Below are positions 32,693 to 45,784 of a stretch of DNA of 64,000 nt, in pieces. How positions within the stretch are numbered: the stretch's first letter is position 1; every line of letters starts with the position of its first letter. The translations under genes were made by a program, and so were the position numbers. Source of the stretch: Bugula neritina. Lineage: Eukaryota > Bryozoa > Gymnolaemata > Cheilostomatida > Bugulidae. The stretch covers positions 960,001-1,024,000 of the forward strand of contig OZ037770.1 of NCBI GenBank assembly GCA_964035545.1. Direction: 5' to 3'. A model generated the notes under the pieces. The model saw only the letters and a program-made list of their open reading frames with translations, searched no databases and was not told where the DNA came from.

Positions 32693-35600
32693 CTATATAC
32701 AGAGTATAAGAGTTGAATATAAACCAAGAGTCATGTGTGTAATGTCTGTATACAGTCTAGTAAGTTCAGGAGTTATGTTATCTCTGTCAACTAAAACACT
32801 TTCTACAAAATCTAAGGCTAACTCAGAGTGTTCTATAGCCTGTGAAACATGACCCAGGTGTAAGAGCAAGTAGGAGATGTACAAATGAACCTGAGCTAGA
32901 GATTTCATCTTCAAGTTGGAGGAAGGAAGTGGCTCATAGTAACAGAGAGCTGAATATAAATATTTCCAGCACTTCCTGTACTGATGTAAGTGGAGACAAC
33001 ACTGCCCTAAGAGTTGACAGATATTAGCCCGAGTATCCTTACAGTAGTCAGTAGGTGAATGTTTGAGAGCGAGTAGTAGGAGACCCTTAGCGTGTTTGTA
33101 GTCTGATGATGAGATTAGAGTCTGAGAGAGACTGACTAACACAGTTGTATATAGAGGGAGATGAGCAGTATTACACCTATCTCTCTGTACCAGGGCCATG
33201 TTATAGCAGTGTACTGAGTGTGTATATTGACCTGTCTTATGATAAAGTCTACCCAGTTTATGGTAGGTGTCTGCTATATCTATGTGAGTGGTATTGTCAC
33301 CATGTATAGCTTTAGTCATGTCTAGAGACAAGGTGAGATAATGTAGTGACTTTGTATATTCACCTGTATCTGTGTACACATCAGCATTACCTCTATAACT
33401 GAAAGCAATGTGATTATGGCTGGTTCCTTCACCATAGACTGCTTTAAACATATCAATACCTTTGGTATAGTAGTGAAGGGACAAGGTGTAGTCTGAGAGT
33501 TTGTGATGAACTGAGGCTATGTTACAATAACTACAAGCAATGTGTGCATGCACTGCATCACTGCCATAGACAGCTAGCTGCATCTCTAGACCCTTCCTAT
33601 AGTACTCTAGTGCCTTGCTATATTCACCCATGCCACTATACACAATACCAATATTGTAATAACTACTAGCAATGTGTGCATGCATTGCATCACTGCCATA
33701 GACAGCTTGTCTCATCTCTAGACCCTTCCTATAGTACTCTAGTGTCTTGCTATATTCACCCATGTAACTATACACACTACCAATATTGTTATAACCACTA
33801 GCAATGTCTGCATGCACTGCATCACTGCCATAGACAGCTTGTCTCATCTCTAGACTCTTCCTATAGTACTCTAGTGCCTTGCTATATTCACCCCTGTTAC
33901 TATACACATTACCAATATTGTTATAACTAATAGCAATGTCTGCATGCACTGCATCACTGCCATAGACAGCTAGCTGCATCTCTAGACCCTTCCTATAGTA
34001 CTCTAGTGCCTTGCTATATTCACCCATGTCACTATACACATTCCCAATACTGGTATAACTACTAGCAATGTCTGCATGCACTGCATCACTGCCATAGACA
34101 GCTTGTTTCATCTCTAGACTCTTCCTATAGTACTCTAGTGCCTTGCTATATTCACCCATGTCACTATACACATTCCCAATACTGGTATAACTACTAGCAA
34201 TGTCTGCATGTACTGCATCACTGCCATAGACAGCTAGTCTCATCTCTAGACCCTTTCTATAGTACTCTAGTGCCTTGCTATGTTCACCCCTGTTACTATA
34301 CACACTACCAACATTGGTATAACTACCAGCAATGTGTGCATGCACTGCATCACTGCCATAGACAGCTTGTTTCATCTCTAGACCCTTCCTATAGTACTCT
34401 AGTGCCTTGCTATATTCACCCATGTTACTATACACACCACCAATATTGTTATAACTATTAGCAATGTGGGCATGTGCTGCATCACTGCCATAGACAGCTT
34501 GTTTCATCTCTAGACTCTTCCTATGGTACTCTAGTGCCTTGCTATATTCACCCATGTTACTATACACACCACCAATATTGTTATAACTACTAGCAATATC
34601 TGCATGCACTGCATCATTGCCATAGACATCTTGTCTCATCTCTAGACCCTTCCTATAGTACTCTAGTGCCTTGCTATATTCACCCAGGTCACTATAGACA
34701 TTACCAATATTGTTATAACTTCTAGCAATGTCTGCATGCACTGCATCACTGCCATAGACAGCTAGCTGCATCTCTAGACCCTTCCTATAGTACTCTAGTG
34801 CCTTGCTATATTCACCCATGTTACTATACACAAAACCAATATTGTTACAACTATTAGCAATGTCTGCATGCACTGCATCACTGCCATAGACAGCTAGCTG
34901 CATCTCTAGACTCTCCCTATAGTACTCTAGTGCCTTGCTATATTCACCCATGTCACTATACACAGTACCAATATTGTTATAACTGGTAGCAATGTCTGCA
35001 TGTACTGCATCACTGCCATAGACAGCTAGCTGCATCTCTAGACCCTTCCTATAGTACTCTAGTGCCTTGCTATATTCACCCATGTTACTATACACAGTAC
35101 CAATATTGGTATAACTTCTAGCAATGTCTGCATGCACTGCATCACTGCCATAGACAGCTAGCTGCATCTCTAGACCCTTGCTATAGTACTCCAGTGCCTT
35201 GCTATATTCACCCATGTTACTATACACAGCACCAATATTGTTATAACTACCAGCAATGTCTCCATGCACTGCATCACTGCCATAGACAGCTAGCTGCATC
35301 TCTAGACCCTTCCTATAGTACTCTAGTGCCTTGCTATATTCACCCATGTAACTATGCACAATACCAATATTGTTATAACTACTAGCAATGTCTGCATGCA
35401 CTGCATCACTGCCATAGACAGCTAGCTTCATCTCTAGACCCATCCTATAGTACTCTAGTGCCTTGCTATATTCACCCATGTCCCTATACACACCACCAAT
35501 ATTGGTATAAGTATTAGCAATGTCTGCATGCACTGCATCACTGCCATAGACAGCTAGCTTCATCTCTAGACCCATCCTATAGTACTCTAGTGCCTTGCTA

Positions 35601-38600
35601 TATTCACCCATGTCCCTATACACATTACCAATATTGTTATAATTACTAGCAATGTGTGCATGCACTGCATCACTGCCATAGACAGCTAGCTGCATCTCTA
35701 GACTCTTCCTATAGTACTCTAGTGCCTTGCTATATTCACCCATGTTACTATACACATTACCAATATTGTTATAACCGCTAGCAATGTCTGTATGCACTGC
35801 ATTACTGCCATAAACAGCTCTGAACATCTCACATGCCTTATTTAGATATAGTAAAGACTGCTCATACAGACACATATCTCCATAGACATTACCAACTCTC
35901 ATGTAACAAGAAGCTACACCAGGACTAACACTGTTCACCTCTCTACTAGCTCTCTCAATATTCAACATCATAGCCTCTGCACTCAGCTGTACAGACAACT
36001 TTCCCATCTCACCATGGAGTTGAGAAAACAATGGAATACTATCAATACTGTTCAGAACCTCTTCGGTTATTTCTAGAGATTTAGTGAAGTATTTTAATGC
36101 AAGTTCTGTTTGTCCCATATCACTATAAACTCTACCATATGCAGAGTATATATCTGCCATATCTATGTGGATGGTCTCTATTTTAGACTCTATCATACTG
36201 AGAGCTGAATCAAGATATGACAGAGCTGAGTCATATTCACTCTTACAGCAATGAAGAAGACCAATTTCCACCAACAGAGAAGCTTTCTCACGCTCATTAA
36301 CCTTCAAACTGTCAAACAACTTTTTTACACTTTGATACATTTTAAATGATGAACTATAATCACCTATTTTCGCATGCACATCTGCAATTCTCCAATAACA
36401 CTGAGCAACATCAACATGATCTGAACTGTACAAACTTTTTGTCATAGCTAAAGCCCTGTTATAGAAATCTAAAGAGATGTCATAATTTTCAGCTTTTTCA
36501 TGAAGTTGACCCAAACCACTCAGTAGAAGGGCAATGTCTGGGTGGTTAGTCTGGTCAGTGTGAATTTCTGTCAACTTATCTACGTGATGAGTCAAGTATT
36601 CAACACCTTTATCATGTTCACCTTTTTCTGATCGTAATAAAGCAAGAGAAACTATCAAATCTACATAATGGCTGCCAAATTGTTGCCCTGACCTTTGGGA
36701 ATACAAAATATCAAAAAGTTTTTGTGATTCATTTGCCAACTCTTCAGCTTGCACATAATGTTTCACATTCTCATAAGCTTTGCTAGTCACCCTTAATGCT
36801 TGTGCAATAATTTCAAATATTTCTCTGTCTTCAGCGGAATGCTGAGTGTTGTTAGCCTGTTCTCTAACAAATCTGCTTAAAGTCTGATTCCTTTTTAAAT
36901 TGTACCTCGATCTAAGAACAGAAAAAACGTCACCAATCAAAGAGAAGACCTCATGGTAATTGTGAAGCTGATTGGCTGAGTCAGCTGCTAACACTTTCCA
37001 TTTCAACCTATCCAATGCAGTGTCTGCACAGTTTTCTGCTAACCAAATGAAATATTTCAGACAACTATCATACTTTCTAGAGGAGTACAATAGATATGCA
37101 GCCATTTCAATGTACTTTGACACAACAGTTGACACGTTATTGTCTTCTTGTTCACAATATTGAAGTGCCTTGATCAAATCTTGGGCACTTTTATCAAATG
37201 CATCTGCACCCCAATTAGCTTTGAAAGTTTTAATAGATTGCTCAAAATCTCCACAAAAAAACTCGACCTCCATTTTTAAAGTAAAACCTGGGTTAGTTAA
37301 CGCAACTTGGTTCATCAGTTTTTCTAACAGAGCAAAGCCTGTCCATTCACTTTCACAATCAACCTTATCTAAGTTTCTCTGAACTGATGTCTTTACAGGA
37401 ACAAAGAGAAAAGCTAACAGAACAAAGAAGTCCCTAGATAAATGATAAACTCCTTTGATGAGAGATTTATTGGGAAGATATAAAGAGATATGATCTTCTT
37501 GAGTTCCTAAATGTAGGTATGCAGTTGTTCTGATGTATATGGACAGCGCTGTTATCAAATTTAATCTAAGCAGCTGTTTGTTAGTTAAAATTTTCTGCTC
37601 TTTTAAATGGCATGTTACTGACCAAGGAGTCATTTTATCTAAAGCTATCAACAGTCTCAGGTGGTCAACTAACAGTGTTGGATATCGAAAAATATCGCTT
37701 TTAACTTTGAGTTTTGAATTGTCAGGAAGTCCAAAGGATTTAAAAGTTGGCAGAAAATTGTAAGCAGCAGCATCTGTTTTCAATAACTTCAGGCGTTTTG
37801 TTATTACAGTTGAGTTATTTGCATTTTTTGCTAAAACAGCTCGAAGGTTTTCAAGAGTCTTATCAAACAGTAGTTTATCATTTTTATATGCACATATCAT
37901 GACAATAGAAGATAACAGATCAGCTATATCTGCTATATCACCAGCTGGTGAAGTCAGTGTCTCAGAGTATAGTTCAGTCAACTGTTCTACAGTCAATATC
38001 AAACCCCTGCTACCATCTCCTTTCCCTGTGGGAATATTTCCAGCATTTTTAGATATTCCATCAATACGAAACCCAACAGTAGCACTATCTGAATATAATT
38101 TGTTTATTTCAGAAATATTAAAACCCTTCAATGGTGACTCTCCCATATTACCAATTCTAAAGTAGCTATCAACTGCTAGTTTAGTAAAGTAGTCAATATG
38201 AGAGTCTGACTCAACGACAAAGGCATACTCTAGGTCAGAATATGGAGTGGCTGTACCACGAGCAACAGAACCAAGACCAATCACAGCAAATGAACAGGGA
38301 ATATTTAGACCTGCTGTACTCAAAGTATCAACACTGGACTGTATGAACTTACTACATGTTGATATAAAGTTATCACTGCATTTCTGACTTAGCTCAAATA
38401 CAGAAGTACTAAACTCAGTGAGTGCATCTTCTGCTACAGACAAGTTATCAAGTTTCAAGTTACTTGTGTCAATAGAGCTGAAGTCAGTTGTTGTCTCATT
38501 TCTATAGTCCTCCAGTAACTTGAGATGTTTCTTTGTCAATTCCTGATGTTCCTCATAGCTGAGTGGATGTCTTCCTTCATACCAACAGTCTTCTATTTGG

Positions 38601-39156
38601 TAGACTCTCCTCTGTCTCTCCTCACTGAACTCTAGAGCCAGACATCTGTTAGCTAGTCCATGAGCCTATAGAGAAAAATATGATGGTGGAGTTTCAATGG
38701 CTGGGCAAGCAAATATATTATGTATCTACAAATTAATGTCTTATAAAATCTTCACAGAGAAACCTACAAATCTGTACAAGAAAGATCATTTTTTTAATAT
38801 ATAATAGTTGTAGTGAAACATATTTAGCTTTCCATTGATGTCTTATATTACCTCATAAATACAGAGAAAAGTATGAATTACGCTAAAGAATATTGTGGGT
38901 GGTCCCATGACTCTACATATAGATATAGCTTCCTCTTTTGCAGCTGACATTTTTGCATTGTTACACTTTGTGTGAAAATTCATTGACGTCAATGAAACCT
39001 CATCAAGTTGACTATAGGTGATTTAAAAAGGCTAAAGATCAAAAAATTATAGCAGACTACCTGTAGATGATGCACCCAGTTTCTACTAGACTCGGCCTTC
39101 TTTTGGTATTTTATGGTCAGTTCTTCTAACTTTAATATATTAGTGTAGTCCTCCAT
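32693..39156 (-). CDS. Nucleotidyltransferase-TPR protein, copy 2
   Basis: Same two-exon structure as copy 1. Exon 1 is 39061-39156 (32 codons, donor CAG/GTAGTC) and exon 2 is 32693-38665 (acceptor after TCTATAG), about 2022 residues in all. The N-terminus keeps the nucleotidyltransferase signature (GLGSVARGTATPYSDLEY, about residue 160) and the FRIDG strand unchanged. From about residue 981 to 1729 there are 17 near-identical 44-residue TPRs, then the same diverged unit and C-terminal TPRs as in copy 1. The length difference from copy 1 comes almost entirely from 12 extra repeats, with small indels elsewhere (near residues 510-535). Conservation of both splice sites and an open 1948-codon stretch argue that both copies are functional genes. 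Product name and role are unknown; a sensor/effector or scaffold role is speculation. Confidence 0.87.
33440..35830 (-). repeat. In-gene tandem array of 132-bp TPR units (copy 2)
   Basis: About 17 consecutive 132-bp units plus a diverged last one. Variation is concentrated at a few codons: the residues after HADIA, the one between NIG and VY, and the KSLEMKQA/KGLEMQLA ending. The rest of each unit is almost invariant. Confidence 0.92.
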
Positions 39157-40892
39157 GTTGTGATATAAACCACATCTGATACTATTAAATAGATATGCAG
39201 GTGCAGATACTGGCTTATAAAATAAGTTTACATGTAGCAGTAAAATTTTATGCAAAATATTTTCAAATGTGTTTTATTTATAAAGGGACTATTTGGTTGA
39301 AATCATGGGTGTTCAATAGTTGGGTGACATTCACACTCAATAACCAAATACCACTTTGTGAAAATAGTTTTTCAGTATATAAACACTGCATTTACATTAA
39401 TATAACATTGAAATACAATTATTTTCTGCAACTCTCTACTCTAGAATATGTACCTGGGGAACTCCTGCCCTATATAAGTCTTGTGATTATAGGGTTAGCT
39501 TTAATAAAAGCAAACCACCTTTTGTGGTAGGAGAGGGAGGTACTGTATAGTCCCTGTGTTTGTCAGTCTAACCAAGCAAAGAGGATATTTTAACCTAGAA
39601 AAACAATAGTGATCCATTCACCTTTATAATATAGCAATGAAACGTTATTTTTATTACATATCAACAGGTATGTTTCTTTTTCATGCCTATACCAACTCAA
39701 TAAAGCAGATGTGAGCAGATTAGGAACATGTTGGATAACTCCTGTATATTATTACTAATTAGTCTCAATCTGCACAAGTTAAAACAGCTCACTATAATGT
39801 GGTAGGTACAGTAACAGAAAAACTAAAATTATACAGTCTATATAAGTTGCTGGTATTAGTCAACTGTATTAGTGTTAGGTAAGTATAGTGAAGTTTTCAT
39901 CAAATAAATAATATAGTTAATAATTAATATATTTTTATACCTCAAGCTTGTTCTAGCTCTATGTTCTCTATATTCTGTGTGGCTGAGTGCAATATTACTT
40001 TTCCATTGAGTACAACGAGGTTATATGTATGCAAGGAGCAGCTCTTGTATTTGCCAGTTCAACCAACTCTAAAAAATTAAGATACGTTATATGAAATCCT
40101 AACAATATATTACACCATCTCCCAGGATGAGTAACTTACAGTTATTTTATAGAATTCTCACTTCACAACAAGAATAGGGTTTGCAGTCAATTATTAGGAA
40201 AAGGATTTGAACTTGTTGATGATTTTTTCTGTTTTAAGTCTTCACCAATGAAGTTTTTAAAACATTTTACTATTTAGCCATCAGTTTTATATTTATTATA
40301 TATTAAGCTTATGTGAACAGATAGAAAGTTGTATATATTTGATGTAATATACTGTATTCAACTCCTATCTTTGAGGTTTTAAATAGCTACAAAGTGTACA
40401 CTATACATTCCACGGGCTAATGGAAAGTATATTTGTATATGATCAAGGAGTTTGTGGTTCACTTGGTATGTATCTACTCATACTCTCTATTCAATCAGCT
40501 CTGTTCAAAGGAGAAGTCACAGGATACCTGATAGTTTCTATTTACTAGAGTTATTTTGTAATCTGATATGACTGATAGTATTTATGAACTTCTTTCAGTG
40601 TAACTCTATTCCTGATTATCTCAACTACTATTCTCATATTAAGCTAAATATTCACTTCTTTGTTCAGCCTGTGTTATTCTACACCAACCATATTGCTATG
40701 TTAATATGAAAGCTATTTTATGAAAAGCTATAATATGTTCCCATGCAGGGTGATGAGTCTAAGCTTAATTTGTGTGTTTAACCCTGCTATCGGTCTTTAA
40801 GGTCAACAAGTTAATTTTTTTAACTATTCAATTTGCACAATAGAATATTTGCTACTAACACAGCTGAATTATGTATAAAAGCGACTTTATCC
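39157..40892. other. Upstream region of copy 2 and duplicated block A
   Basis: No gene recognised. The first 100 bp parallel the upstream flank of copy 1. The TTTGCCAGTTCAACCAA-type motif occurs at about 39551-39580 (diverged) and 40041-40075. From about 39950 to 41450 the sequence corresponds, with divergence, to 43430-45185. Confidence 0.55.
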
Positions 40893-41440
40893 GAGTACTG
40901 AGTCTACACATACATTGCATTTACAATATCCAGGGTACTGAGTCTACACATACATTGTATTTACAATATCCAGGGTACTGAGTGTACACATATATTGTAT
41001 TTACAATATCCAGGGTACTGAGTCTACACATACATTGTATTTACAATATCCAGGGTACTGAGTTTATACATACATTGTATTTACAATATCCAGGGTACTG
41101 AGTCTACACATACATTGTATTTACAATATCTATGATACTGAGTTTATACATACATTGTATTTACAATATCCAGGGTACTGAGTCTACACATACATTGTAT
41201 TTACAATATCCAGGGTACTGAGTCTACACATACATTGTATTTACAATATCCAGTTTACTGAGTCTACACATACATTATATTTACAATATCCAGGGTACTG
41301 AGTCTACACATACATTGCATTTACAATATCCAGGGTACTGAGTCTATACACATACATTGTATTTACAATATCCAGTTTACTGAGTCTACACATACATTAT
41401 ATTTACAATATCCAGGGTACTGAGTCTACACATACATATA
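40893..41440. repeat. 40-bp minisatellite, array 1
   Basis: About 13-14 copies of a 40-bp unit (GGGTACTGAGTCTACACATA then CATTGTATTTACAATATCCA). Each unit contains the small palindrome ATTGTA-TT-TACAAT. The same unit forms array 2 at 44.7-45.2 kb. Confidence 0.95.
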
Positions 41441-41813
41441 TATATATTGTATAATATTTATGCAGTGTGGATAAGTGTATGACCTGATTTAATAACAGAG
41501 GTATAACTCACTGTAGCTTAGTATACGTAGTTTAAGATAATTTTACAGTTGCATGCTTACTAGACCACGTATATAAAATATTAATGTACGTCTTACTCTA
41601 ACAACTAAGTAAAGCCTATAAAATTACTATTCATGTCACTTTTTAATTACATAAGTTAACTTATTTCTAGGAGTTACATTTTTAAGCTGAGTCTTTATTA
41701 ACAGCCAATTGAGAGAAACTGTTTTTGTTTTGCATAGAAAGTAGATCAGGTATATAGTACATAGTATAAATAATTTTATTCATTGAATTACGTAGTGTTA
41801 TACCAAAATATTA

Positions 41814-42260
41814 AGTTGCGTTTATACCTCTGCTGAAAAAAGTACCGAGTTCAAGTTAATAATGCTTGTCCGGGTACCCCTTTATAGTCAAACTGAAACT
41901 CGTTGAAATCATATTGATGCGGTTGCTCACTTTCTGAAATTGAAATTTGACTCGCATAATAGCTATTTGATGCCCTTTGTAAACGTCGTGAATTAGTGAA
42001 GCGGAAAGCATAAAAGCGATAATTGAGAAGGGGTAGGCTATATAATTATAACCGTATAAGTACGTTGTCTAATCGCCAAAGTAATAACTAAATAACGATG
42101 TTTACAAGGAGTTATTACTCCTATTCTAAAATTGACCGATTAAGTTATCACAGTACAAAAATTTCAACGAGTGGCTTTTACAATGCAATGTAACTCGGAG
42201 AAATTTCAACCCGGCCAAATTGAAATTTTGACTGAAAATCGTGAAGGTATAAACGCAACT
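41814..42260. mobile_element. MITE with AGTTGCGTTTATAC terminal inverted repeats (copy 2)
   Basis: 447 bp, flanked by TTA (41811-41813 and 42261-42263). It is the same family as 2674-3067 but in reverse orientation, and carries about 53 bp more internal sequence (near 42053-42105). No coding frame. Confidence 0.85.
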
Positions 42261-42589
42261 TTACACAGTTCAACTGACAAGGACTGCGGCTACTTACAAG
42301 TTCAGTAGTCAGCTTCCTATTATCACTGAATACTATATTCCTCCTGTTGAGTGTCTAGTTGTGTAGATCAGCCTGCAACTAGTAAACAGAGGTTGTGTGT
42401 TGAATATTTTATATTTAATATATCCTCAGATTAGAACTGGTAAAACATACAGATACTTGTATCTCATATCAATATGTCATTTTATTGGACTAATTGTTGA
42501 TGAGCTTCTACGAAATAAGAAAATGTTAAATTATTAATCATTCAGTTGTTTTCACTGCTTAATTTATCAGATATTTTTCTAAGTATTAT

Positions 42590-43048
42590 GAGTTATTTTG
42601 CTTCATTTAGTACACCTCAACAAACTATGACCTAAAATTAAAGTCTGTTCAAAATTCATTGAGATTTACTATATAGATGGTATTTTTATGTGCTGGTTCT
42701 AATTATAATGCGTAACAGAAAAGGCTGGAATGAGATTCCCCAACATTAAAGCACGCATCATTGTCATATGCACTTGTTATGTTATTATACATGTACTATA
42801 ACCGTCACAAAAAACTGTGATGGTCCACAAATCCAAACTAGGTAAATAATTAGGAAAAACATAGCAAACTAGGCAAAATTAAAAATAACCTCGATTATTT
42901 AGTTGCATTTATGGATATGCTATATAATTATATGTTTTAGCAAAAACCTATATATACATTATATAGCTGCAGCTATATATATATTTGGGAAAAATAGCTA
43001 GAAAAAACTGGGGATTTCCAGTGTGTACTAAATGAAGTGAAATGACCC
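42590..43048. mobile_element. TIR element flanked by TTAT
   Basis: The ends are inverted repeats sharing CTTCATTTAGTACAC, next to GAGTTATTTT on the left and AAATGACCC on the right. TTAT occurs on both outer sides (42586-42589 and 43049-43052). At 459 bp and without an ORF it is a MITE-like element. A decayed copy lies at 9350-9680. Confidence 0.65.
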
Positions 43049-43712
43049 TTATTTAAATAGACATGTGATGGTTATAGAAAATAGTGGATAATTATAGAAG
43101 TGCCCATTCAAAGCCTGAATGAACCCAATATTTACGGAAAACACTTAATTAATATAGTTATATAATATATGGTTTTATTGAGTGCACATAGTTACACACT
43201 GCCAATATAATCCAGACTACACTAGAACTTATCAGGCAAAGCTCTATTGTCTATTTTAAAACTAGAAAACAGTCGATTATAGTTGGGAAAGTTCACTGTA
43301 GTTTTTATATGTTTTTATTCAAAAAATCAGATAAACTGAATCCATTAATATAGAAATATGACAACAAGATCTTCATTACAATGCCACACACCCAAGACAA
43401 GATATTATACTATATATTTACTATAGTTATAGTTTACCTGGTAATATTGAAGGGGAGAGAAGAAACTCTTAGCAGTCTGTAGAGTAGAGCAGCTCCTCTA
43501 TTTGCCAGTTCAACCAAATCTAAAACAAATTGATACACATGCAATCTTAACAATATCACATCATCACCGTGGGTGAGTAACTTACATTTCTTTATAATTG
43601 ATTTTGACAGTAGAACTGTGGTTTGTAACCAATTATTAGGGCGATGGTTCGAGCTGTTAATAAAAGCAACTAAATTTTTTAAAACATTTCACTATAATAA
43701 GCTTTTATGAAC

Positions 43713-43900
<188 letters not shown>

Positions 43901-43970
43901 GTAAAATGAGTGTTTATAAAACGTTACTATAGAGTGCTCTATAGAAATAAATCTAGAGCATAAACATTAG

Positions 43971-44124
43971 ATTTGATTAATATAATGGCATTTATTACTA
44001 GTAGTTTCATACACAAGAACGATGTGCGCTCGTCAGATAAATTTGCCACTAAATTTATTTGACGAGTGCACATCGTTCTTGTGTACAAAACTACTAGTAA
44101 TAAATGCCATTATATTAATCAAAT
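43971..44124. repeat. Fold-back element with ~74-bp arms
   Basis: The arms 43971-44044 and 44051-44124 are inverted copies with few mismatches and a very short loop. They start ATTTGATTAATATAATGGCA. AT microsatellites flank it on both sides (ending 43893, starting about 44143). Probably a small fold-back MITE. Confidence 0.88.
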
Positions 44125-44141
44125 TTCATTTGATTTCTTCT

Positions 44142-44142
<1 letters not shown>

Positions 44143-44228
<86 letters not shown>
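44143..44228. repeat. AT microsatellite
   Basis: About 85 bp of (AT)n. Confidence 0.95.
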
Positions 44229-44233
<5 letters not shown>

Positions 44234-44745
44234 TATGTATACCAGCTAGTATACTAATATACTCAGCAATAAAGTGATATATTCGACTATTATATAAAAC
44301 TAGTAAAGTCAGAGAAACTTACCTGAAACTGAGACTCACTGGTGAAAGTAACTTGAAGTTACAGAAGTCATCTTTTCTGTAGAGAAACCATCAGAAGAAA
44401 CCACAGAGCAAACATTCTACAATATTGAATGTTGAGTTAAAGAGAAAGCTTTATATATTCGACCATAACAAACCAGTTAGCAAGGTATGAGTGTATTTTC
44501 TATTCACTGAAAACCTTTACAATTTAGACACAATACCACATATTATGTGAAATTTGATAGTTCAATAGGTTTACTTTGTATCATCATTTAAGAATTGACG
44601 TCAATTTTTCACTTTGAGTTACATTTTTAGACCAGCTATTATTCCTCATTTAACAAAATATTTGCTGCTTTGTCAACCTTGCTATTCATTAGTGAGAATG
44701 TTTTCATGGTAACGCAGTCTTATGTATAAGGGGCATGCTTTCCTC

Positions 44746-45180
44746 AGGGTACTGAGTCTACACATACATTATATTTACAATATCCAGGGTACTGAGTCTA
44801 CACATACATTGTATTCACAATATCCAGGGTACTGAGTCTACACGTACATTGTATTTACTATATCCAGGGTACTGAGTCTACACATACATTATATTTACAA
44901 TATCCAGGGTACTGAGTCTACACATACATTGTATCTACAATATCCAGTGTACTGAGTCTACACATACATTGTATTTACAATATCCAGGGTACTGAGTCTA
45001 CACATACATTGTATCTACAATATCCAGGGTACTGAGTCTACACATACATTATATTTACAATATCCAGGGTACTGAGTCTACACATACATTGTATTTACAA
45101 TATCCAGGGTACTGAGTCTGCACATACATGGTATTTACAATATCCAGGGTACTGAGTCTACACATACATTGTATTTACAA
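44746..45180. repeat. 40-bp minisatellite, array 2
   Basis: About 11 copies of the unit seen at 40893-41440. The preceding sequence (TATGTATAA, then AGGGTACTGAG) also parallels array 1, so the whole block was duplicated with the array and copy number changed afterwards. Confidence 0.95.
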
Positions 45181-45329
45181 TTTTGCGGGAAAATGTTGAG
45201 ATGTAGTGAATTGTAATGTAGTGCATCATGATGTAGTGTAGAGTATTGTGATGTAGTGTCGTGTATTTTGCACTTCAATATATAAACAAAGATGGAAGTC
45301 TTCTATTTTAAACCATACATTATTATATA

Positions 45330-45783
45330 TTATATACAGTTATCTCCACCTGTATAGGTTATACAACTACTTTCCGAATATGCAGTAAGTAATAATATAT
45401 TTGTTTAGTGATTATCTCCTCTGATAATGTCACATATTTTAACCCTTACACTGCAGGGCTGACTGGTTCAGCTGCAGCTGGTAAATGAAATATAAACCAC
45501 TCTGTGTGTCTGTAGATCCGTCTAAGAGAAGAAGAGGTGGGTTTATAATTTTGGTAAACTGGTACTGTTTGGGTGCGTTATCTCCACCCCCCTCTCTCTC
45601 CTTGGCTATATCTAAACTCTGGAACTCATGCCATGTCAGGGTAAACTGATTTTTTCAATTCATGGAAATTAAAAGTTTTTTAGAAGTTTTCTATAAGTAT
45701 TCCAAGTTTTCTATAATTCAGTTCACTATTCAGAATATAACTCCAAATTAGATTCTATATAATTGATTTTACCACATCTTAGT
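45330..45783 (+). pseudogene. MGST3-like last exon with flanks, broken copy
   Basis: Closely follows 21505-21970, including the 24-nt candidate micro-exon (about 45457-45480) and the last MGST3-like exon (from about 45518). The exon lacks three bases (one codon, giving DPSKRRR) and one further base within the next helix, so the frame shifts. The upstream exons are absent. It is a duplicated gene tail, not a working gene. Confidence 0.75.
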
Positions 45784-45784
45784 A

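Noticed and set aside
44022-44249. Frame ending in an Ile-Tyr repeat
   Set aside because: It is made by the AT microsatellite and the fold-back arm.
45330-45783. Second working MGST3 gene
   Set aside because: Earlier exons are missing and the last exon has a frameshift.
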